A program made the position numbers and the translations under genes. A stretch of DNA of 29,031 nt from a virus, in the IMG/VR virus record IMGVR_UViG_3300021185_000221, positions 1-29,031 of that record. One strand, written 5' to 3'. Shown in pieces: positions 27,770-29,031 of the stretch (position 1 is the first letter of the stretch; each line of letters opens with the position of its first letter). Below the pieces are notes generated by a model, which did not search any database, was not told the DNA's origin, and saw only the letters and a program-made list of their open reading frames with translations.

Positions 27770-29031
27770 ATGGACTTTTACACAAGCATTGACCGATACG
27801 GTTCTGCCCTGCTCTATCGTGGGTACAAAGACGGTCAACGTGTCAAGAAACGCATCCCCTTCAAACCTACCATGTATGTCAGTGGTCGTAAGAATGTTGG
27901 ATGGTCTACACTAGATGGTAGACCTGTCGAACCCATTCAGTTCGAGACCATGCGAGAAGCAACCGAGTTTAGCAAACGATACCAACATGTAGACACCTTC
28001 AAGGTCTACGGGCAGAACAACTTCATCGCACAGTATATCGCAGAGAAGTTTCCAAACGATATTAAGTTTGATCGTGACCTCCCTGTAATCACCACCATTG
28101 ATATTGAGGTTCAGTCGGACGAAGGTTTCCCCGAACCAGATCAAGCAAACTATCCAGTCACCGCAATCTGTACCAAGTCCAGTAAGGAAGAGTTCTTTCG
28201 TGTCTGGGGTCTGGGTGAGTACACTGCCAAAGAGAACTGCATCTATACTCAGTGCAACTCAGAGTTGCAACTACTGGATCAGTTCCTTGACTACTGGCAG
28301 AATCATGGTTCACCTGACATCGTGACTGGTTGGAACTCCAAGCAGTTTGATATCCCCTACCTTGTTAACAGAACAAGAAAGGTCATCGGAGAAGAATCCA
28401 CCAAACGATTCTCACCTTGGGGAACTGTCTCGTCTCGCACCATTCGTGGTAAGATGGGTATGAAGGATGTGGACACCTATGATCTGATGGGTATTGCTCA
28501 GTTGGATTACTATGATCTGTTCCGCAAGTTTACTGGTAATACTCTGGGACAGCAAGAGTCCTATCGACTGGATCACATTGCCCATGTCGTACTGGGTGAA
28601 CGCAAACTCTCGTATGAGGAGCACGGCAACCTACACACACTGTACAAGGAAGATCACCAGAAGTTCATTGACTACAACATCCGAGATGTTGAACTGGTTG
28701 ACCTACTGGAAGAGAAACTCGGTCTGATCACTCTGGCAATGACTATGGCATACCGTGGTGGTGTGAACTATGAGGATGTGTTTGGTACGACTACTATCTG
28801 GGACACTATCATCTATCGTCTGTTGAACAAGCAGAAGATTGCGGTTCCTGCCAAGACCGAAAAACCCAAGGGTGATTTTGCGGGTGGTTATGTGAAGGAA
28901 CCCCAAGTCGGTTCTCACGAGTGGGTGACATCCTTTGACTTGAACTCCCTGTATCCGATGATCATTGTACAATACAATATGTCACCTGAGACTGTGGTAG
29001 ATGGTCTGGTTGATACTGATGTAGAACGGAT
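27770..29031 (+). CDS. 43: DNA polymerase gp43, 3' partial
   Basis: 420 residues are visible; the gene runs off the window (T4 gp43 is 898 aa). Family B polymerase. The N-terminal domain starts MDFYTSIDRYGSALLYRGYK. The 3'-5' exonuclease has Exo I ITTIDIEV (D111, E113), Exo II VTGWNSKQFDIPYL (185-198) and Exo III YNIRDVELV (D306). RLDHIAHVVLG and AYRGGVNYEDVF follow. Polymerase motif A SFDLNSLYPMII (388-399) carries the first catalytic Asp. It replicates the genome with clamp gp45 and loader gp44/62. The start is set by GAGG and the consensus promoter just upstream. There is no sign of a split gene or intein in the visible part. Confidence 0.97.
   Translation, partial: MDFYTSIDRYGSALLYRGYKDGQRVKKRIPFKPTMYVSGRKNVGWSTLDGRPVEPIQFETMREATEFSKRYQHVDTFKVYGQNNFIAQYIAEKFPNDIKFDRDLPVITTIDIEVQSDEGFPEPDQANYPVTAICTKSSKEEFFRVWGLGEYTAKENCIYTQCNSELQLLDQFLDYWQNHGSPDIVTGWNSKQFDIPYLVNRTRKVIGEESTKRFSPWGTVSSRTIRGKMGMKDVDTYDLMGIAQLDYYDLFRKFTGNTLGQQESYRLDHIAHVVLGERKLSYEEHGNLHTLYKEDHQKFIDYNIRDVELVDLLEEKLGLITLAMTMAYRGGVNYEDVFGTTTIWDTIIYRLLNKQKIAVPAKTEKPKGDFAGGYVKEPQVGSHEWVTSFDLNSLYPMIIVQYNMSPETVVDGLVDTDVER

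Noticed and set aside
1-29031. tRNA genes, CRISPR arrays, insertion sequences, integrase or attachment sites
   Set aside because: No cloverleaf, regularly spaced repeats, transposase-like frame or integrase motif was seen on either strand.

Overview
The window is a contiguous piece of a T4-like myovirus genome with no bacterial genes. Every protein gene lies on the plus strand, and gene order follows the T4 core closely: 15-16-17-18-19-20-67-(68)-21-22-23, uvsY-uvsW, 55-47-46-45-44, 62-regA-43. Several features point to the marine branch of the T4 superfamily rather than to coliphage T4: a short gp23, no gp24 directly after it, a gp62 of the cyanophage type, a MazG-like protein, a cupin-type oxygenase and a cytidylyltransferase. 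No photosynthesis gene is present, so the host cannot be named from this window.

Layout. 1-4915: tail completion protein gp15 (cut by the window edge), terminase gp16/gp17, sheath gp18 and tube gp19. 4987-10446: portal, prohead core, protease, scaffold and major capsid genes, with two small genes before gp21 that look like internal head proteins carrying a capsid-targeting propeptide. 10447-10910: a terminator, a late promoter, a folded leader and a lipoprotein gene. 10946-12867: an early cassette of seven small unknown genes driven by three copies of one promoter module. 12905-15537: a second tail-tube-like protein, then uvsY, a mini membrane protein and uvsW. 15550-17116: an Sm-like protein, a TagD-like cytidylyltransferase and the late sigma factor gp55. 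17139-22410: the recombination and replication core gp47, gp46, gp45 and gp44. 22413-25199: an insertion between the two clamp-loader genes holding an ABC-ATPase/GNAT fusion, small proteins, MazG and dCMP deaminase. 25199-29031: gp62, RegA, a cupin oxygenase, a putative glycosyltransferase and DNA polymerase gp43 (cut by the window edge).

Regulation can be read in part. Exact T4-type late boxes (TATAAATA) precede gp18, the small gene before gp21, the lipoprotein gene and the second tube gene. Sigma70-type promoters with a 17-nt spacer precede or overlap the starts of gp47, gp46, gp45, gp44 and gp43. Two near-identical, full-consensus sigma70 promoters point the opposite way, starting at the stop codons of gp17 and of the Sm-like gene, and there is no minus-strand gene for them to serve. 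These probable antisense promoters, the triplicated early module, the candidate internal proteins and the apparently leaderless starts are the most unusual parts of the window. gp55 made here would direct RNA polymerase to the late boxes together with clamp gp45, and gp44/gp62 would load that clamp.
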